Part shown: positions 26,922 through 37,684 of the stretch, piece after piece
Numbering within the stretch: the first letter of the stretch is position 1
Layout: each line of letters starts with the position of its first letter
NCBI RefSeq assembly: GCF_002954545.1
Contig: NZ_MSCH01000003.1
Location: forward strand, 2,705,991 to 2,769,990
Direction: 5' to 3'
Length of the DNA: 64,000 nucleotides
Origin: Psychrosphaera saromensis
GTDB lineage: Bacteria > Pseudomonadota > Gammaproteobacteria > Enterobacterales > Alteromonadaceae
Notes under the pieces: generated by a model
What the model saw: only the letters and a program-made list of their open reading frames with translations
The model's database searches: none
Told to the model about the DNA's origin: nothing
Position numbers and translations under genes: made by a program

Positions 26922-29246
26922 GTGGCGCTTCACTTTACAGTAAAACAACGGTTATTAGCTTTATCTATTGGCTTGTCTCTCATTCCATTATCTTTAGGTG
27001 TTTGGTTTACCGGAGAAACCTCTTTAAGCCTAATCCAACAATCCCTCAATACCTCTAACCAAAATTTATTGGTATCGATTAGAGAAAATAAAAAACAGCA
27101 GATCACTAATTACTTAGAAAATATGCAAGGTCAGATATCGACCTACGCTGGTAATGAAATGATCATTGCAGCTGTGGATGAATTCTCATATTCATTTGAA
27201 GATTACCTTAGTGAATATAAAGCCCCTAATGATGATCTCAGCAAATTTTATAATACCGACTTCAAACAAAAATTTAAAAGCATCAACAAGACTGACTTAG
27301 ATGTATCCAGTTTAATTCCAAGTACTGACAGCACCGCTTACAGCCTACAAACATCTTATATTGCTCATAACGCTCATCCTATTGGCAGTAAAGATGCCCT
27401 AGAACTTGGTCAAGACAGCACAATGTACAGTAAAGTACATCAAACCTATCATGGCAGTATCCGTAAATATTTACAGGAGTTTGGGTTTTACGATATTTTT
27501 ATTGTCAGTAAAGAGACTGGCGATGTCATTTATTCAGTTTATAAAGAAATTGATTTTGCCACCAACTTAAACAATGGTGTTTTTGCTCAAAGCGGTTTAG
27601 GTAAAGCATTCCAAGGCGCAAAAGACTTGGCTGAAGGTGAAATTTATACAACGAGTTTTTCTGCTTATCAGCCTTCGTATAATGCCCAAGCTACCTTTAT
27701 GGCCAGCCCTATTTACGACCAAGGTCAAAACTTAGGCGTCTTAATATTTCAACTTCCCGTTGACCGCATTACTAATATCATGACCAATGATAAGCAATGG
27801 AAGTCCGTTGGTCTTGGTAATACCGGCGAGACGTATCTTGTTGGTGAAGACAAAACACTACGCAGCGAAAGCCGTTTATTGCTAGAGCAGCCAGAGCAAT
27901 ATTTTGAAATGCTAAAACGCACGGAGCAAACGGCACAAATTGATTTAATTGAAAAGCTTGGCAGCTCAGTGGGTATTCAAAATGTGACATCGCAAGGAGT
28001 AGAGTCAGCACTTAATAAACAAACTGGCTTTGCTAAATACATAGGTTATAAAAACACGCCTGTGTTATCGGCTTATACCTATATTGATTCTGGCGGCGAA
28101 ACCTGGGCGTTAATTGCGGAAATAGAAGACGAAGAAGCCTTTTCTACTTTTGATAATTTAAAGGCTGAACTCTCTTATATGTCAGTTATTACTGTGATCT
28201 TATTTTTAATCGTCGGCAGTGTTTTAGGTTACTTAGTGGCAAGAAGTATTAGTGAACACCTTAATGAGTTATCTGACATTATGAATGATATCGCCAAAGG
28301 TGATGGCGACTTAACCGCAAAAATTGAATACGACGGCATCAATGAATTTGGTGATATATCCCGAGCATTTAACGAGATCATCAGTAAATTTCACAGCATT
28401 ATTTACGATATTAGAAACACATCGAAGCAAATTTTGGTTGAGTCCGACGTAGTGTTAAACGTTGCGAAACAAAGCCAAGGTATTATTTTATCGCAAACCG
28501 ATGCAACCAGAAATACAGTCGCAGCGTTAGAACAGTTTGAAGCATCCATTGCCACTGTGTCACAGATAAGTGATAACTGTCAGGCGATAAGTTTAGAGGT
28601 GGTTAAAGAGTGTGAAACCAGTAGTACTAATGCCGCCCTCGCCTCTGAAGATATTCAACTGTTAATGACAACATTACAGGAAACATCTCAAGTTGTTAAT
28701 GAATTGAACAATGAAGTAAAAGAGATCACTTCGGTACTCGACTTGATCACTTCAATTGCCGACCAAACTAACTTACTTGCATTAAATGCAGCAATAGAAG
28801 CAGCAAGAGCCGGTGAGCATGGCCGAGGATTTAGCGTAGTCGCTGACGAAGTTAGAAATCTAGCGTCTAGAACGCAAGAGTCTACCGTTGAAATTCAGAA
28901 GAAATTAGAGATACTCGACAAAACTACAAATGGTGCATTAGCCAGCATGGATAATGCCACTAACATTGCCAGTAAAGGCAGTACACGAGTATTAGATTTA
29001 AAAGAGACCATTGATGGCTTAACCGATAGGATTCATCAAATGGAGCAGTTGATTGTCTCTGTGGCCACGGCAACGGATGAACAAACCCAAACGATTGGCG
29101 AGATAAATAAAAATATGTCGTTAATAGATCATCAATCAAAAGATGTTGCACAAAAAGCGGTAGAGAATGAGCAAGCATCGAACAAATTAACCGATGTATC
29201 AAAAAGCATTAACACTCAAGTTTCTCAATTTAAGTTAAACGATTAA
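26922..29246 (+). CDS. Methyl-accepting chemotaxis protein
   Basis: 774-residue transmembrane chemoreceptor. One membrane helix near residues 10-30, a long periplasmic ligand domain of dCache type (~35-410), a second helix (~418-442), HAMP (~443-495), and a cytoplasmic signalling coiled coil whose tip reads [21 protein letters not shown]. No CheB/CheR pentapeptide tail is seen at the C-terminus. The start is GTG. The ligand cannot be predicted. A hairpin terminator follows. Confidence 0.93.
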   Translation: MALHFTVKQRLLALSIGLSLIPLSLGVWFTGETSLSLIQQSLNTSNQNLLVSIRENKKQQITNYLENMQGQISTYAGNEMIIAAVDEFSYSFEDYLSEYKAPNDDLSKFYNTDFKQKFKSINKTDLDVSSLIPSTDSTAYSLQTSYIAHNAHPIGSKDALELGQDSTMYSKVHQTYHGSIRKYLQEFGFYDIFIVSKETGDVIYSVYKEIDFATNLNNGVFAQSGLGKAFQGAKDLAEGEIYTTSFSAYQPSYNAQATFMASPIYDQGQNLGVLIFQLPVDRITNIMTNDKQWKSVGLGNTGETYLVGEDKTLRSESRLLLEQPEQYFEMLKRTEQTAQIDLIEKLGSSVGIQNVTSQGVESALNKQTGFAKYIGYKNTPVLSAYTYIDSGGETWALIAEIEDEEAFSTFDNLKAELSYMSVITVILFLIVGSVLGYLVARSISEHLNELSDIMNDIAKGDGDLTAKIEYDGINEFGDISRAFNEIISKFHSIIYDIRNTSKQILVESDVVLNVAKQSQGIILSQTDATRNTVAALEQFEASIATVSQISDNCQAISLEVVKECETSSTNAALASEDIQLLMTTLQETSQVVNELNNEVKEITSVLDLITSIADQTNLLALNAAIEAARAGEHGRGFSVVADEVRNLASRTQESTVEIQKKLEILDKTTNGALASMDNATNIASKGSTRVLDLKETIDGLTDRIHQMEQLIVSVATATDEQTQTIGEINKNMSLIDHQSKDVAQKAVENEQASNKLTDVSKSINTQVSQFKLND

Positions 29247-29273
29247 CTTTGTTAAATGAGTGAGTGCTAAAGA

Positions 29274-29316
29274 AGCTAGACTGAATTGTTATTTACACAA
29301 TCCAGTCTGGCTTTTA
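29274..29316 (+). terminator. Hairpin terminator after the chemoreceptor gene
   Basis: A 16-bp stem with two G-T pairs (AGCTAGACTGAATTGT with ACAATCCAGTCTGGCT) followed by TTTTA. Confidence 0.75.
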
Positions 29317-29413
29317 CTTATTCCCCAGTTCCATAATAAATAGCAATCAACGCTAGTCATCAAGAACCGCCATCAATAACAGCTAAACTTTCGAGGAATA
29401 AGAACTAAAACGG

Positions 29414-29950
29414 CTACGCCACTAAGGTTGAGCTAACTTCAATATTATGATTATTAATATTCAACCACATTTGACCGTCTTGAATGGTTACTTGGATTTG
29501 CATGTTACGTTCAGTTAAGCCAGATAATTCACCAGCAAGCTCTGCAGGTAATGTCACTACAGATAAATTTGAACGTTGAGATAATTTGTTACCCTCTTTG
29601 CTCCACCATTGATTAAAACTGTTGTCTGCGTAAGAATAAATCATCATTTTTTGTGACTGGTTACAGCCCTTTTTAATGCGTTGCTCTGACGGTTGTCCTA
29701 GCTCAATCCACAACTCAATAACATCTGAATAATCTTTTTGCCATAAATCAGGCTCTTCGTCGTCACTCAACCCTTTACTAAAGGTTAAAAATTCGTGGGC
29801 ATTTTGGATGAATGCAACAATGCGTAACATCATTCTTTCGTCAGTTTCCGACGGGTGTCTGGCGACCGTTAAATTATGATCTTGGTAATAATTTCTATCC
29901 ATATCAGATATGGAAATTTCGGCTTTAAATATTGTCGCTTTTTGCGCCAT
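29414..29950 (-). CDS. yaeQ: YaeQ family protein
   Basis: 178 residues. MAQKATIFKAEISISDMDRNYYQDHNLTVARHPSETDERMMLR (seen in pieces) is the hallmark opening of YaeQ, and LPAELAGEL and the final INNHNIEV block also match. YaeQ has a PD-(D/E)XK nuclease-like fold; its cellular role is not settled. ATG start. It stands alone upstream of a short repeat region. Confidence 0.92.
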   Translation of the reverse strand: MAQKATIFKAEISISDMDRNYYQDHNLTVARHPSETDERMMLRIVAFIQNAHEFLTFSKGLSDDEEPDLWQKDYSDVIELWIELGQPSEQRIKKGCNQSQKMMIYSYADNSFNQWWSKEGNKLSQRSNLSVVTLPAELAGELSGLTERNMQIQVTIQDGQMWLNINNHNIEVSSTLVA

Positions 29951-30040
29951 TGGATCTCTTCTTTTATAAATTCATTAATACATTTAGTCTAAACCTAGGA
30001 TTATGTAGGTTTAGAAAATGGTATTGGGTGTCGTTTAATT

Positions 30041-30082
30041 GGATCTGGTTAAATGGATCTGGTTAAATAGATCTGGTTAAAT
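30041..30082. repeat. Three tandem copies of a 14-bp unit
   Basis: GGATCTGGTTAAAT occurs twice and AGATCTGGTTAAAT once, back to back, between yaeQ and bioD. No known element uses this unit. It may be slippage-prone noise or a binding array. Confidence 0.7.
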
Positions 30083-30190
30083 GATAAATAATATCAATTG
30101 AGCTTATGATAACACTCTAGCCTGCAACATAATAACGGCAAAACATGTATTTATGATGTCAAAGCCAATTAACCTTTGGGGGGAATACGA

Positions 30191-30931
30191 CTAACTAGCA
30201 GCCATGATCGTTTGGTTTTTATAAACTTTACTGATCAAAGGAGCGTTTAACTTCTGTTGTAAAAATGCCATATTTTCATCCGCGATGGCATTACTGCCAT
30301 CAATAAAATTGGCAATCCAACCTATGAGTTCACAACCACTTTGTTCAATAGCGTGTGCAGTTAATAAAGCATGATTTAAACAACCTAATTTTATACCAAC
30401 CACTAAAACCACAGGTAACTTTTGCAGGGCAACCCAGTCACTCAATAATTCAGTGTCATTAAGTGGTAAATACCACCCACCCGCACCTTCAATAACCTGT
30501 ACATCGCCTAATGTTTCAACGTCTGAAAATGCCTTATTTAATCGCTCAAAACCCAGCACTTTATTTTCTGATTTTGCAGCGATATGAGGCGCAATCGGCT
30601 GTTGAAAAACGATTGGATTGATTTGTTCCAAACTATAACGCCCTTGCACTGCACTCCATAAAGAAACCGCATCTTCATTAGCTTTGACTATAAAGTGACC
30701 ACAAGTCCGATTGCATTTATGACCGAGGGTCGAATTTAATTTGGATCCTTTTACAGCTAAATCAATATGATCCTTTACTCCAGCAGAAATAGGCTTAAAT
30801 GGAAACACATCGAGTCCGCTTTTCAGCAAGGTTTTTACCATTAAACTTGCGCAGTAAGTTTTACCAACTTCCGTATCTGTGCCAGTAATAAATACTTTTT
30901 TATGTTGGGTAAACAACTCGGTAATATTCAT
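30191..30931 (-). CDS. bioD: Dethiobiotin synthetase
   Basis: ATP-dependent enzyme closing the ureido ring of dethiobiotin. 246 residues. FITGTDTEVGKTY (~14-26) is the P-loop, PFKPISAG (~43-50) and VIEGAGGWYLPL (~140-150) are family blocks. It is the last gene of the bioBFCD operon; its start shares one nucleotide with the bioC stop. Confidence 0.95.
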   Translation of the reverse strand: MNITELFTQHKKVFITGTDTEVGKTYCASLMVKTLLKSGLDVFPFKPISAGVKDHIDLAVKGSKLNSTLGHKCNRTCGHFIVKANEDAVSLWSAVQGRYSLEQINPIVFQQPIAPHIAAKSENKVLGFERLNKAFSDVETLGDVQVIEGAGGWYLPLNDTELLSDWVALQKLPVVLVVGIKLGCLNHALLTAHAIEQSGCELIGWIANFIDGSNAIADENMAFLQQKLNAPLISKVYKNQTIMAAS

Positions 30932-31803
30932 TATTTTTTTAGCTTTAAATACATAACTTGATACGTGGCTGGAATAGCTTGTTTTTGGTCATTATGAAAA
31001 GCACAGTGATAAGCTGCTTCCATTTTTTGCCAGGTACTTTTTGTCATTAAGCCTTTATTTTTCCTGTTTTGCACAAAGTTAGCCCCCAAAAATTTAAGTT
31101 CTTTGGCCAACATTTTCGCATCACTAAACCAAAATTGTTCCGTTTGCTTATCCAAACTGACTTTGCTCCAAGGCAAAGCCGCAACCACAGAAGTTATTTG
31201 CTCTATAGTCAGGTACTCATGAATGTGCTTATCCGAGTCGACATTGCGCCATGCATACTCTAGTTCAAATAAAGTGCCATCAACTAAAGTGGCTATAACT
31301 GCCCTACCATTTGGTTTTAATGCGTTGTGCACTTGATGCAAGACCTGGTTTAAGTCACACCACTGCACCATTAAACTGGAATAAAATACATCAACACTGG
31401 CGGGTAAAAATGGTAATGCATGGGAATTGGCTTGTACTTTATTTTGAGCCGACACATTCGCTTGTAACATGTCATTAGCCAAGTCTAATGCAATAACTTT
31501 GTTAAAACGTTGACTAAGTTGCTGAGTAAATAAACCAGGACCGCAACCCAAATCGACACAGGTTAAATTGTGCTGTGAGATTGAGAATAAGTTTGAATTA
31601 TCCGCTCTTTGGTTTATCACAGCTTCTTTAGCAAAGCACAAAGGCAAACTTTCTATAAGCTTAGTAAATAACGTTTGCCCAACTTTATGCTGTAACTGCG
31701 CACCTTGTTCATAGGTTTGGGCTGAATCTGAGAAATGTTTTTGAATTTGTTGAAACGCGATTGGTTGCAAACAAGGTTGTTTCAAGTCAACTAATACACT
31801 CAT
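30931..31803 (-). CDS. bioC: Malonyl-ACP O-methyltransferase BioC
   Basis: SAM-dependent methyltransferase that caps malonyl-ACP to start pimelate synthesis. 290 residues. TCVDLGCGPGLFTQQL (~91-105) is SAM motif I, DLANDML follows, and PFLPASVDVFYSSLMVQWC is the typical motif region. It overlaps bioF by four bases (ATGA), a sign of translational coupling. No BioH is encoded here; the esterase must lie elsewhere. Confidence 0.93.
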   Translation of the reverse strand: MSVLVDLKQPCLQPIAFQQIQKHFSDSAQTYEQGAQLQHKVGQTLFTKLIESLPLCFAKEAVINQRADNSNLFSISQHNLTCVDLGCGPGLFTQQLSQRFNKVIALDLANDMLQANVSAQNKVQANSHALPFLPASVDVFYSSLMVQWCDLNQVLHQVHNALKPNGRAVIATLVDGTLFELEYAWRNVDSDKHIHEYLTIEQITSVVAALPWSKVSLDKQTEQFWFSDAKMLAKELKFLGANFVQNRKNKGLMTKSTWQKMEAAYHCAFHNDQKQAIPATYQVMYLKLKK

Positions 31804-33008
31804 GCTGACACCTGTTGAATAAGCTGGTCTAATTGTTGTTTTGAATGTGCCGCTGAAATAGTAATACGCAATCTAGCTTGTTGTTTTGCTACCGTTGGAT
31901 AACGCATAGCCGACGCCCACACACCATTAGCTTTTAATTGCTCAGACAATTGCACGGCTTTTGTTTCATCACCAATGATTATCGGCTGAATTGGCGAGTT
32001 ACTATTGGCTAAGGTAAATTTGCACTGGCTCATGTGAGTTTTAAAATACTCGATATTTTCAGCCAATTTTTCTCTACGCCAATCATCCGCTTGAATGTTT
32101 TTTATATTGACGATGGCCGCGGCACTTTGCAATGGAGATAAATGGGTAGAGTAAATATAATCACGGCTGAAGTTAGTTAGATATTCTATGGTTTGTTTTG
32201 TAGCGATAACCGCAGCACCTTGAGCGCCGATGGCTTTACCAAAAGTGATCACTAAAATGTCGCAGTCGGTTAGTGCCATTTTTTGTGCCGATAAACTGCC
32301 CGCGCCATTTTGGCCATGAATACCAATTCCATGAGCGTCATCCAACATCAACCAAGCGTTATTGGCTTTGCTTATTTGAGTTAACTGCAGCAAGTCTGGC
32401 TGGTCGCCATCCATGCTAAATACACCTTCGGTCACCACAAGTTTATTCTGTATATCACGGGCGCTTTTGTCGTGAGCACTTTTAGCTAAAATGGAAGCTA
32501 AACTGGTTAAGTCGTTATGCATAAATCGTAGCTGACGGCAGTGACCTAATGCTTGACTATTTCTGCCAACATCCATTAATGACGCGTGATTAAACTTATC
32601 TTGCACCAGTAATGCGTCTTTGTTTTTGTCATTAAACAAAGCACTTATTACGCCCGTATTGGCGCTGTAACCTGAACCAAATAATAAACAATCATACGTT
32701 TGTGGAGCTCCGACCCAGTCCAGTAAAAGCTGCTCTAATTCTTGATGGATTTTATGACGCCCAACCACTAATGGACTTGCCATAGCGCCAGCAGTTAAAT
32801 GTTTATCTTTATATTTCTCAGTAGCGAGAAGCGTTTCAGCTGTGTTGTCAGACGCGATACCAAGGTAATCGTTACTAGCAAAGTTAATATATTGTTTATT
32901 ATCTACGGTTAAATATGCCGCCGATATTTCATCGGCAACAATACGGCGGCGTAACAAACCTAAATTATCTCGCTGCGCTAGCTTGTCTTTAATTATTGAA
33001 TCAAACAT
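31800..33008 (-). CDS. bioF: 8-amino-7-oxononanoate synthase
   Basis: PLP-dependent alpha-oxoamine synthase joining pimeloyl-ACP and alanine. 402 residues. NFASNDYLGIA (~44), GSGYSANTGV (~113), the aldimine region DDAHGIGIHG (~228) and TFGKAIGAQGA, with the PLP-binding Lys (~258), are all present. It lies 15 bp after bioB. Confidence 0.95.
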   Translation of the reverse strand: MFDSIIKDKLAQRDNLGLLRRRIVADEISAAYLTVDNKQYINFASNDYLGIASDNTAETLLATEKYKDKHLTAGAMASPLVVGRHKIHQELEQLLLDWVGAPQTYDCLLFGSGYSANTGVISALFNDKNKDALLVQDKFNHASLMDVGRNSQALGHCRQLRFMHNDLTSLASILAKSAHDKSARDIQNKLVVTEGVFSMDGDQPDLLQLTQISKANNAWLMLDDAHGIGIHGQNGAGSLSAQKMALTDCDILVITFGKAIGAQGAAVIATKQTIEYLTNFSRDYIYSTHLSPLQSAAAIVNIKNIQADDWRREKLAENIEYFKTHMSQCKFTLANSNSPIQPIIIGDETKAVQLSEQLKANGVWASAMRYPTVAKQQARLRITISAAHSKQQLDQLIQQVSA

Positions 33009-33023
33009 AAGTAATGTTCTATT

Positions 33024-34070
33024 TTATGCTGGATAAAACAGTTCTTTTTCTTTAGGTTTTGCCTGTTCGCTAATTTTTTCAAGAAGCGCCGCTTCTTTGG
33101 TTTCGTCAGAATAGTCACGGCCTTTTTCGGAATTAATACCTAACTTCTTAAATAATTTTTGGTCAAAGTGTTCATCAGGGTTCCCTGTTGTTAATAACTT
33201 ACAACCGTAAAATATTGAATTTGCACCCGCCAAAAAACACATGGCCTGCATTTGTTCATTCATGCCTTCACGCCCTGCCGACAAACGTACGTGTGATTTA
33301 GGCATCATAATACGAGCAATAGCGATGGTACGTATAAACTCAAAAGACTCTAAATCTTCAACATTATCAAGCGGCGTACCTTCAACTTTAACTAACATGT
33401 TAATTGGAACACTTTCAGGATGACGCGGTAAATTTGCTAGGGCAATTAGCAGCCCAGAGCGGTCTTTGGCACTTTCGCCTAAGCCAACAATACCACCAGA
33501 ACATACGTTCATGCCTGCATCACGCACGTTTTGTAACGTCACAAGACGGTCTTCATAAGTACGGGTTGTGATAATGTCACCATAATATTCAGGTGAGGTA
33601 TCTAAGTTGTGATTGTAATAATCCAAGCCCGCTTCATTAAGTGCCAGTGCTTGTTCTTTGCTTAACATGCCAAGGGTCATGCAGGTTTCTAACCCTAACT
33701 TTCTAACGCCTTTGATCATTTCAATTACATAAGGCATATCTCTGTCTTTTGGATTACGCCATGCAGCGCCCATGCAAAAACGAGTCGAGCCTATCTCTTT
33801 GGCTTCTTTGGCTCTGGTCAGTACTTTTTCAACTTCCATCAGTCGTTCTTTTTCAAGGCCTGTAGAGTAACGAGCACTTTGTGGACAATATTTACAATCT
33901 TCAGGACAAGCCCCTGTTTTTATTGATAACAAGGTACTGACTTGTACTTGGTTTGGATCAAAATGCTCTCTGTGTATCACTTGAGCTTTAAACATTAAGT
34001 CGTTAAATGGCATAGCAAATAGTTCGCTTACTTGCTCTAACGTCCAATTATTTCTGATTTCTGTATTCAT
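33024..34070 (-). CDS. bioB: Biotin synthase
   Basis: Radical-SAM enzyme inserting sulfur into dethiobiotin. 348 residues. The radical-SAM cluster [10 protein letters not shown] (~56-65) is intact, and the [2Fe-2S] ligands are visible in MTLGMLS and the conserved [10 protein letters not shown] region (~190). First gene of bioBFCD, divergent from bioA. The shared 197-bp gap carries a candidate BirA operator. Confidence 0.97.
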   Translation of the reverse strand: MNTEIRNNWTLEQVSELFAMPFNDLMFKAQVIHREHFDPNQVQVSTLLSIKTGACPEDCKYCPQSARYSTGLEKERLMEVEKVLTRAKEAKEIGSTRFCMGAAWRNPKDRDMPYVIEMIKGVRKLGLETCMTLGMLSKEQALALNEAGLDYYNHNLDTSPEYYGDIITTRTYEDRLVTLQNVRDAGMNVCSGGIVGLGESAKDRSGLLIALANLPRHPESVPINMLVKVEGTPLDNVEDLESFEFIRTIAIARIMMPKSHVRLSAGREGMNEQMQAMCFLAGANSIFYGCKLLTTGNPDEHFDQKLFKKLGINSEKGRDYSDETKEAALLEKISEQAKPKEKELFYPA

Positions 34071-34223
34071 ATTTATTCCAACAATGTCCGACGATGTGAG
34101 GTAACTAGGCTAAAAAGTTTTAAAAGACCATGTATCTAAAAACTATATATTTAAAAGCTAAGTATTTAAAAACAAGTATTGAGCCTGTGACATTTTTTGG
34201 CTAGTCTAGCGGCCGACAAACAA

Positions 34224-34256
34224 TTGTCAATTTACAAATAACAACATAGTTTACAT
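34224..34256. promoter_or_regulatory. Candidate BirA (biotin) operator
   Basis: TTGTCAAT at 34224-34231 and GTTTACAT at 34249-34256 form imperfect half-sites separated by 17 bp, in the bioB-bioA divergent gap. The E. coli bio operator has TTGTAAAC and GTTTACAA with similar spacing. Two mismatches in the left half and one in the right reduce certainty. birA itself is not in the window. Confidence 0.55.
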
Positions 34257-34267
34257 TGGATTAATTT

Positions 34268-35548
34268 ATGAACAAATCTATTGACGTTAAATTTGATGAA
34301 CAACATATTTGGCACCCATACACGTCAATGCAATCCCCCTTGCCTTCTTACCCTGTAAAAAGTGCAGATGGAGTCCGTATCACATTAGAAAATGGTACTG
34401 AGTTAATTGATGGGATGTCTTCTTGGTGGTCCGTTATACATGGTTATAACCACCCAGTTATCAATCAGGCTATAACTGAACAGTTAAGTAAAATGAGCCA
34501 TGTTATGTTTGGCGGTTTAACTCATCGCCCTGCAATAGATTTGTGTAAAAAACTGGTTGAGTTAACACCGAAAGGACTTGAGAAAGTATTTTTAGCTGAC
34601 AGCGGTTCTGTCAGTGTTGAAGTGGCGCTCAAAATGGCGATCCAATGCCAATTGGGCCGAGGTTATAAAAATAGAAATAAATTTGTCACCATAAAACATG
34701 GTTACCATGGCGATACTTTTGGGGCTATGGCGGTATGCGACCCAGTTAATTCTATGCATTCCTTGTACTCAGACATCCTACCGAAAAACTATTTTATCGA
34801 CGCCCCCAAAAGTAAACCCAATGGTACTTTTAACTTAGCAGAATTAGATGAATTAAAAGCCTTATTACAAAACAGCAATGAGCATATTGCGGCGTTAATC
34901 CTTGAGCCTGTGGTGCAAGGCGCTGGCGGTATGCGTTTCTATCATCCAGATTTTATCAGTGGAGCAAAAGCCATCTGTGAGCAATATAATATTTTGTTAA
35001 TTGCCGATGAAATTGCTACCGGCTTTGGCCGTACAGGTAAAATGTTCGCTTGCGAACATGCTAAAATAACACCAGATATATTGTGTTTAGGTAAAGCAAT
35101 AACCGGTGGTTACATGACTTTGGCGGCCACACTCTGTACTGATAAAGTTGCTTTGGATATTAGTCAATGTGAAGCGGGCGTATTAATGCATGGGCCTACG
35201 TTTATGGCTAATCCCCTTGCTTGCGCTGCTGCTAACGCCAGTTTAAGTTTATTAATGACTGGAGAATGGTTTGAGCAAGTAAAACAAATTGAACTAGGAT
35301 TACGTGATGGATTACAAGCTTGTTTAGAACTTGAAACAGTAGCGGATGTACGTGTTTTGGGGGCAATTGGTGTGGTAGAAATGAAGAAAGCTGTGAATGT
35401 TGCAGAGATTCAAAAACTATTTATGCAATATGGTTTATGGATAAGACCGTTTGGTAAGTTAGTCTATGTTATGCCGCAATACGTGATCTCGAAACAAGAC
35501 TTAACTAGCTTAACTTCTGGCATTGTTAATACGTTAAAAGCACTGTAA
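34268..35548 (+). CDS. bioA: Adenosylmethionine-8-amino-7-oxononanoate aminotransferase
   Basis: PLP aminotransferase using S-adenosylmethionine as amino donor. 426 residues. WHPYTSMQ near residue 14, SSWWSVIHGYNHP (~51-63), LADEIATGFGRTG (~249) and LGKAITGGYMTL, with the PLP Lys (~278), are the BioA hallmarks. It is divergent from bioB, and the stop lies inside a perfect 12-bp-stem hairpin. Confidence 0.96.
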   Translation: MNKSIDVKFDEQHIWHPYTSMQSPLPSYPVKSADGVRITLENGTELIDGMSSWWSVIHGYNHPVINQAITEQLSKMSHVMFGGLTHRPAIDLCKKLVELTPKGLEKVFLADSGSVSVEVALKMAIQCQLGRGYKNRNKFVTIKHGYHGDTFGAMAVCDPVNSMHSLYSDILPKNYFIDAPKSKPNGTFNLAELDELKALLQNSNEHIAALILEPVVQGAGGMRFYHPDFISGAKAICEQYNILLIADEIATGFGRTGKMFACEHAKITPDILCLGKAITGGYMTLAATLCTDKVALDISQCEAGVLMHGPTFMANPLACAAANASLSLLMTGEWFEQVKQIELGLRDGLQACLELETVADVRVLGAIGVVEMKKAVNVAEIQKLFMQYGLWIRPFGKLVYVMPQYVISKQDLTSLTSGIVNTLKAL

Positions 35549-35561
35549 ATGCTTTTAACGT
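35531..35561. terminator. Perfect hairpin over the bioA stop
   Basis: ACGTTAAAAGCA and TGCTTTTAACGT form a 12-bp perfect stem with a 7-base loop that includes the stop codon. No U-tract follows, so its role as a terminator is uncertain; it could stabilise the transcript end. Confidence 0.5.
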
Positions 35562-35637
35562 ACTGTAAACATCTTCTTTTACTCTTATCTTTAGTTAGTT
35601 ACTTCTAATGAAAAGAGGCGAGATTTAGTTAAGCAAT

Positions 35638-36000
35638 TTAAGACGCGGTTACAAAGGTAAAAAATACCAAACTCATCACAAATAACATATACATGTTGTA
35701 TCTTTGTCTGTCTGTGCGTCGTTTTAATCTAAACTGATTTAACACTATTGTTAACAGTGATAATGACAAACAAAAATATAAGGTTATTTCCAACCAACCT
35801 TTCAAATCTACTAGCCAATCGGTTCTCACATTGACTTGTTCGTTTACCATTTGATAAACAAAATACTCAACTTCTGGTCTCGCATAATGAAAAATAACCA
35901 GCGCAATTAAAAAAACTACCCAAGAAAATATATTAAACAGATTAATAGCAACGCTGACCCAATCTGAATTACCGCGTCGCTGTTCTTTACCGTACCACAT
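35638..36000 (-). CDS. Three-helix membrane protein, unknown
   Basis: 120 residues with three hydrophobic helices (about 20-42, 66-88 and 98-118) and charged RLKRRTDRQRYN between the second and third. No family is recognised. It is divergent from asnS with a 180-bp gap. Confidence 0.6.
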   Translation of the reverse strand: MWYGKEQRRGNSDWVSVAINLFNIFSWVVFLIALVIFHYARPEVEYFVYQMVNEQVNVRTDWLVDLKGWLEITLYFCLSLSLLTIVLNQFRLKRRTDRQRYNMYMLFVMSLVFFTFVTAS

Positions 36001-36040
36001 GAAATAAACCTCTGTATTTCGTTTTCAACCCTTTCATATT

Positions 36041-36077
36041 GAACATATTTTGTTCAATTAAGCGTATTTTGTTTAAT
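36041..36077. promoter_or_regulatory. Repeat motif upstream of asnS
   Basis: TATTTTGTTCAAT (36046-36058) and TATTTTGTTTAAT (36065-36077) are direct repeats spaced 19 bp, about two DNA turns. The first overlaps GAACATATTTTGTTC, an inverted repeat. Together they could be an operator for asnS or the divergent gene; no known regulator fits. Confidence 0.35.
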
Positions 36078-36180
36078 AACTTTAGCCTACACTCTATTAG
36101 TGCTTGTATCTAGCCCTCAAGCCAGTAATATTGCCAACATATATTTAAATTTTTAATACGATATTTAGACCGAAAAAAAT

Positions 36181-37578
36181 ATGGCTCATAATTCAGTAAA
36201 ATCATTATTAGCTGGCGAATTTTCTGCCGGCGACACAGTAACCGTTAAAGGTTGGATCCGTACTAAGCGTGATTCAAAAGCTGGGATCTCATTTTTGGCC
36301 GTTCATGACGGTTCATGTTTTGACCCTATTCAAGCAGTTGCCCCTAATTCACTTCCAAATTACGAAGACATTACTAAGCTTACAACAAGCTGTTCTGTTG
36401 AAGTAACGGGTGAACTTGTGCAATCAGAAGGCCAAGGTCAAGCATTAGAAATTCAAGCAACTGACGTGAAAATTGTTGGTTGGGTTGAAAACCCTGATAC
36501 TTATCCAATGTCAGCTAAGCGTCATTCAATTGAATACTTAAGAGAACATGCGCACTTACGCCCTCGTACCAATATTATTGGTGCGGTTGCTCGTGTACGT
36601 AACTGCCTAGCTCAAGCTATTCATCGTTTTTTCCATGAACAAGGTTATTACTGGATAAGTACTCCTATCATCACAGCATCTGACTGTGAAGGTGCTGGTG
36701 AAATGTTTAGAGTATCTACCTTAGACATGGTTAACACACCAATGAATGACAAAGGTGAAGTTGATTACAGCCAAGACTTTTTTGGTAAAGAAGCGTACTT
36801 AACGGTTTCTGGCCAATTAAATGGTGAAACTTACGCTTGTGCATTAAGCAAAATTTATACGTTCGGGCCTACTTTCCGTGCCGAAAATTCAAATACTAGC
36901 CGTCACTTAGCTGAATTCTGGATGATTGAACCAGAAGTTGCTTTTGCTGATCTAGCTGATATTGCTCAGTTATCTGAAGATTTATTAAAATACGTATTTA
37001 AAGCCGTACTAACTGAATTACCAGATGACATGAACTTTTTCGCACAACGTGTTGAAAAGACAGCAATCTCTCGTTTAGAGCAAGTAATTAATTCACCGTT
37101 TGTTCGTATGGACTACACTGATGCAATTGATATTTTGTTAAAATCAGGTAAAGAATTTGAATTCCCAGTTGCTTGGGGAATTGACTTATCTTCTGAACAC
37201 GAACGTTATCTTGCAGAAGAACATGTTGGTGCGCCAATTATTATGCAAAATTATCCTCGTGATATTAAAGCATTCTACATGCGTCAAAACGACGATGGTA
37301 AAACCGTTGCAGCAATGGACGTACTTGCACCAGGTATTGGTGAAATCATTGGTGGTTCTCAACGTGAAGAAAGATTAGACGTATTTGATGCTCGTTTAGA
37401 AGAAATGGGATTAGATAAAGAAGATTACAGCTGGTACCGTGACTTACGTCGCTACGGCTCTGTTCCTCACGCTGGTTTTGGCTTAGGTTTTGAACGTTTG
37501 GTTGCTTATGTAACTGGTATGCAAAATGTTCGTGACGTTATCGCCTTCCCACGTGCACCAGGTACAGCAAACTACTAA
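36181..37578 (+). CDS. asnS: Asparaginyl-tRNA synthetase
   Basis: Charges tRNA-Asn. 465 residues. The N-terminal OB fold ([18 protein letters not shown]) binds the anticodon, and the class II motifs are visible: [25 protein letters not shown] (motif 2) and [14 protein letters not shown] (motif 3). The start is ATG at 36181; a weak purine stretch precedes it. Confidence 0.97.
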   Translation: MAHNSVKSLLAGEFSAGDTVTVKGWIRTKRDSKAGISFLAVHDGSCFDPIQAVAPNSLPNYEDITKLTTSCSVEVTGELVQSEGQGQALEIQATDVKIVGWVENPDTYPMSAKRHSIEYLREHAHLRPRTNIIGAVARVRNCLAQAIHRFFHEQGYYWISTPIITASDCEGAGEMFRVSTLDMVNTPMNDKGEVDYSQDFFGKEAYLTVSGQLNGETYACALSKIYTFGPTFRAENSNTSRHLAEFWMIEPEVAFADLADIAQLSEDLLKYVFKAVLTELPDDMNFFAQRVEKTAISRLEQVINSPFVRMDYTDAIDILLKSGKEFEFPVAWGIDLSSEHERYLAEEHVGAPIIMQNYPRDIKAFYMRQNDDGKTVAAMDVLAPGIGEIIGGSQREERLDVFDARLEEMGLDKEDYSWYRDLRRYGSVPHAGFGLGFERLVAYVTGMQNVRDVIAFPRAPGTANY

Positions 37579-37635
37579 AATAGTAGTTTTAGCTTAGAGA
37601 TTAATAATTCAACCAGTTTTTAATTAAATTGGTAT

Positions 37636-37659
37636 AGGGGCTAATTAAAGCCCCTTTTT
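37636..37659 (+). terminator. Intrinsic terminator after asnS
   Basis: AGGGGCT and AGCCCCT with a 6-base loop, then T's. It sits immediately before the DUF3010 gene. Confidence 0.8.
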
Positions 37660-37684
37660 AATGAAAAAGAACATGAGGTTTATC

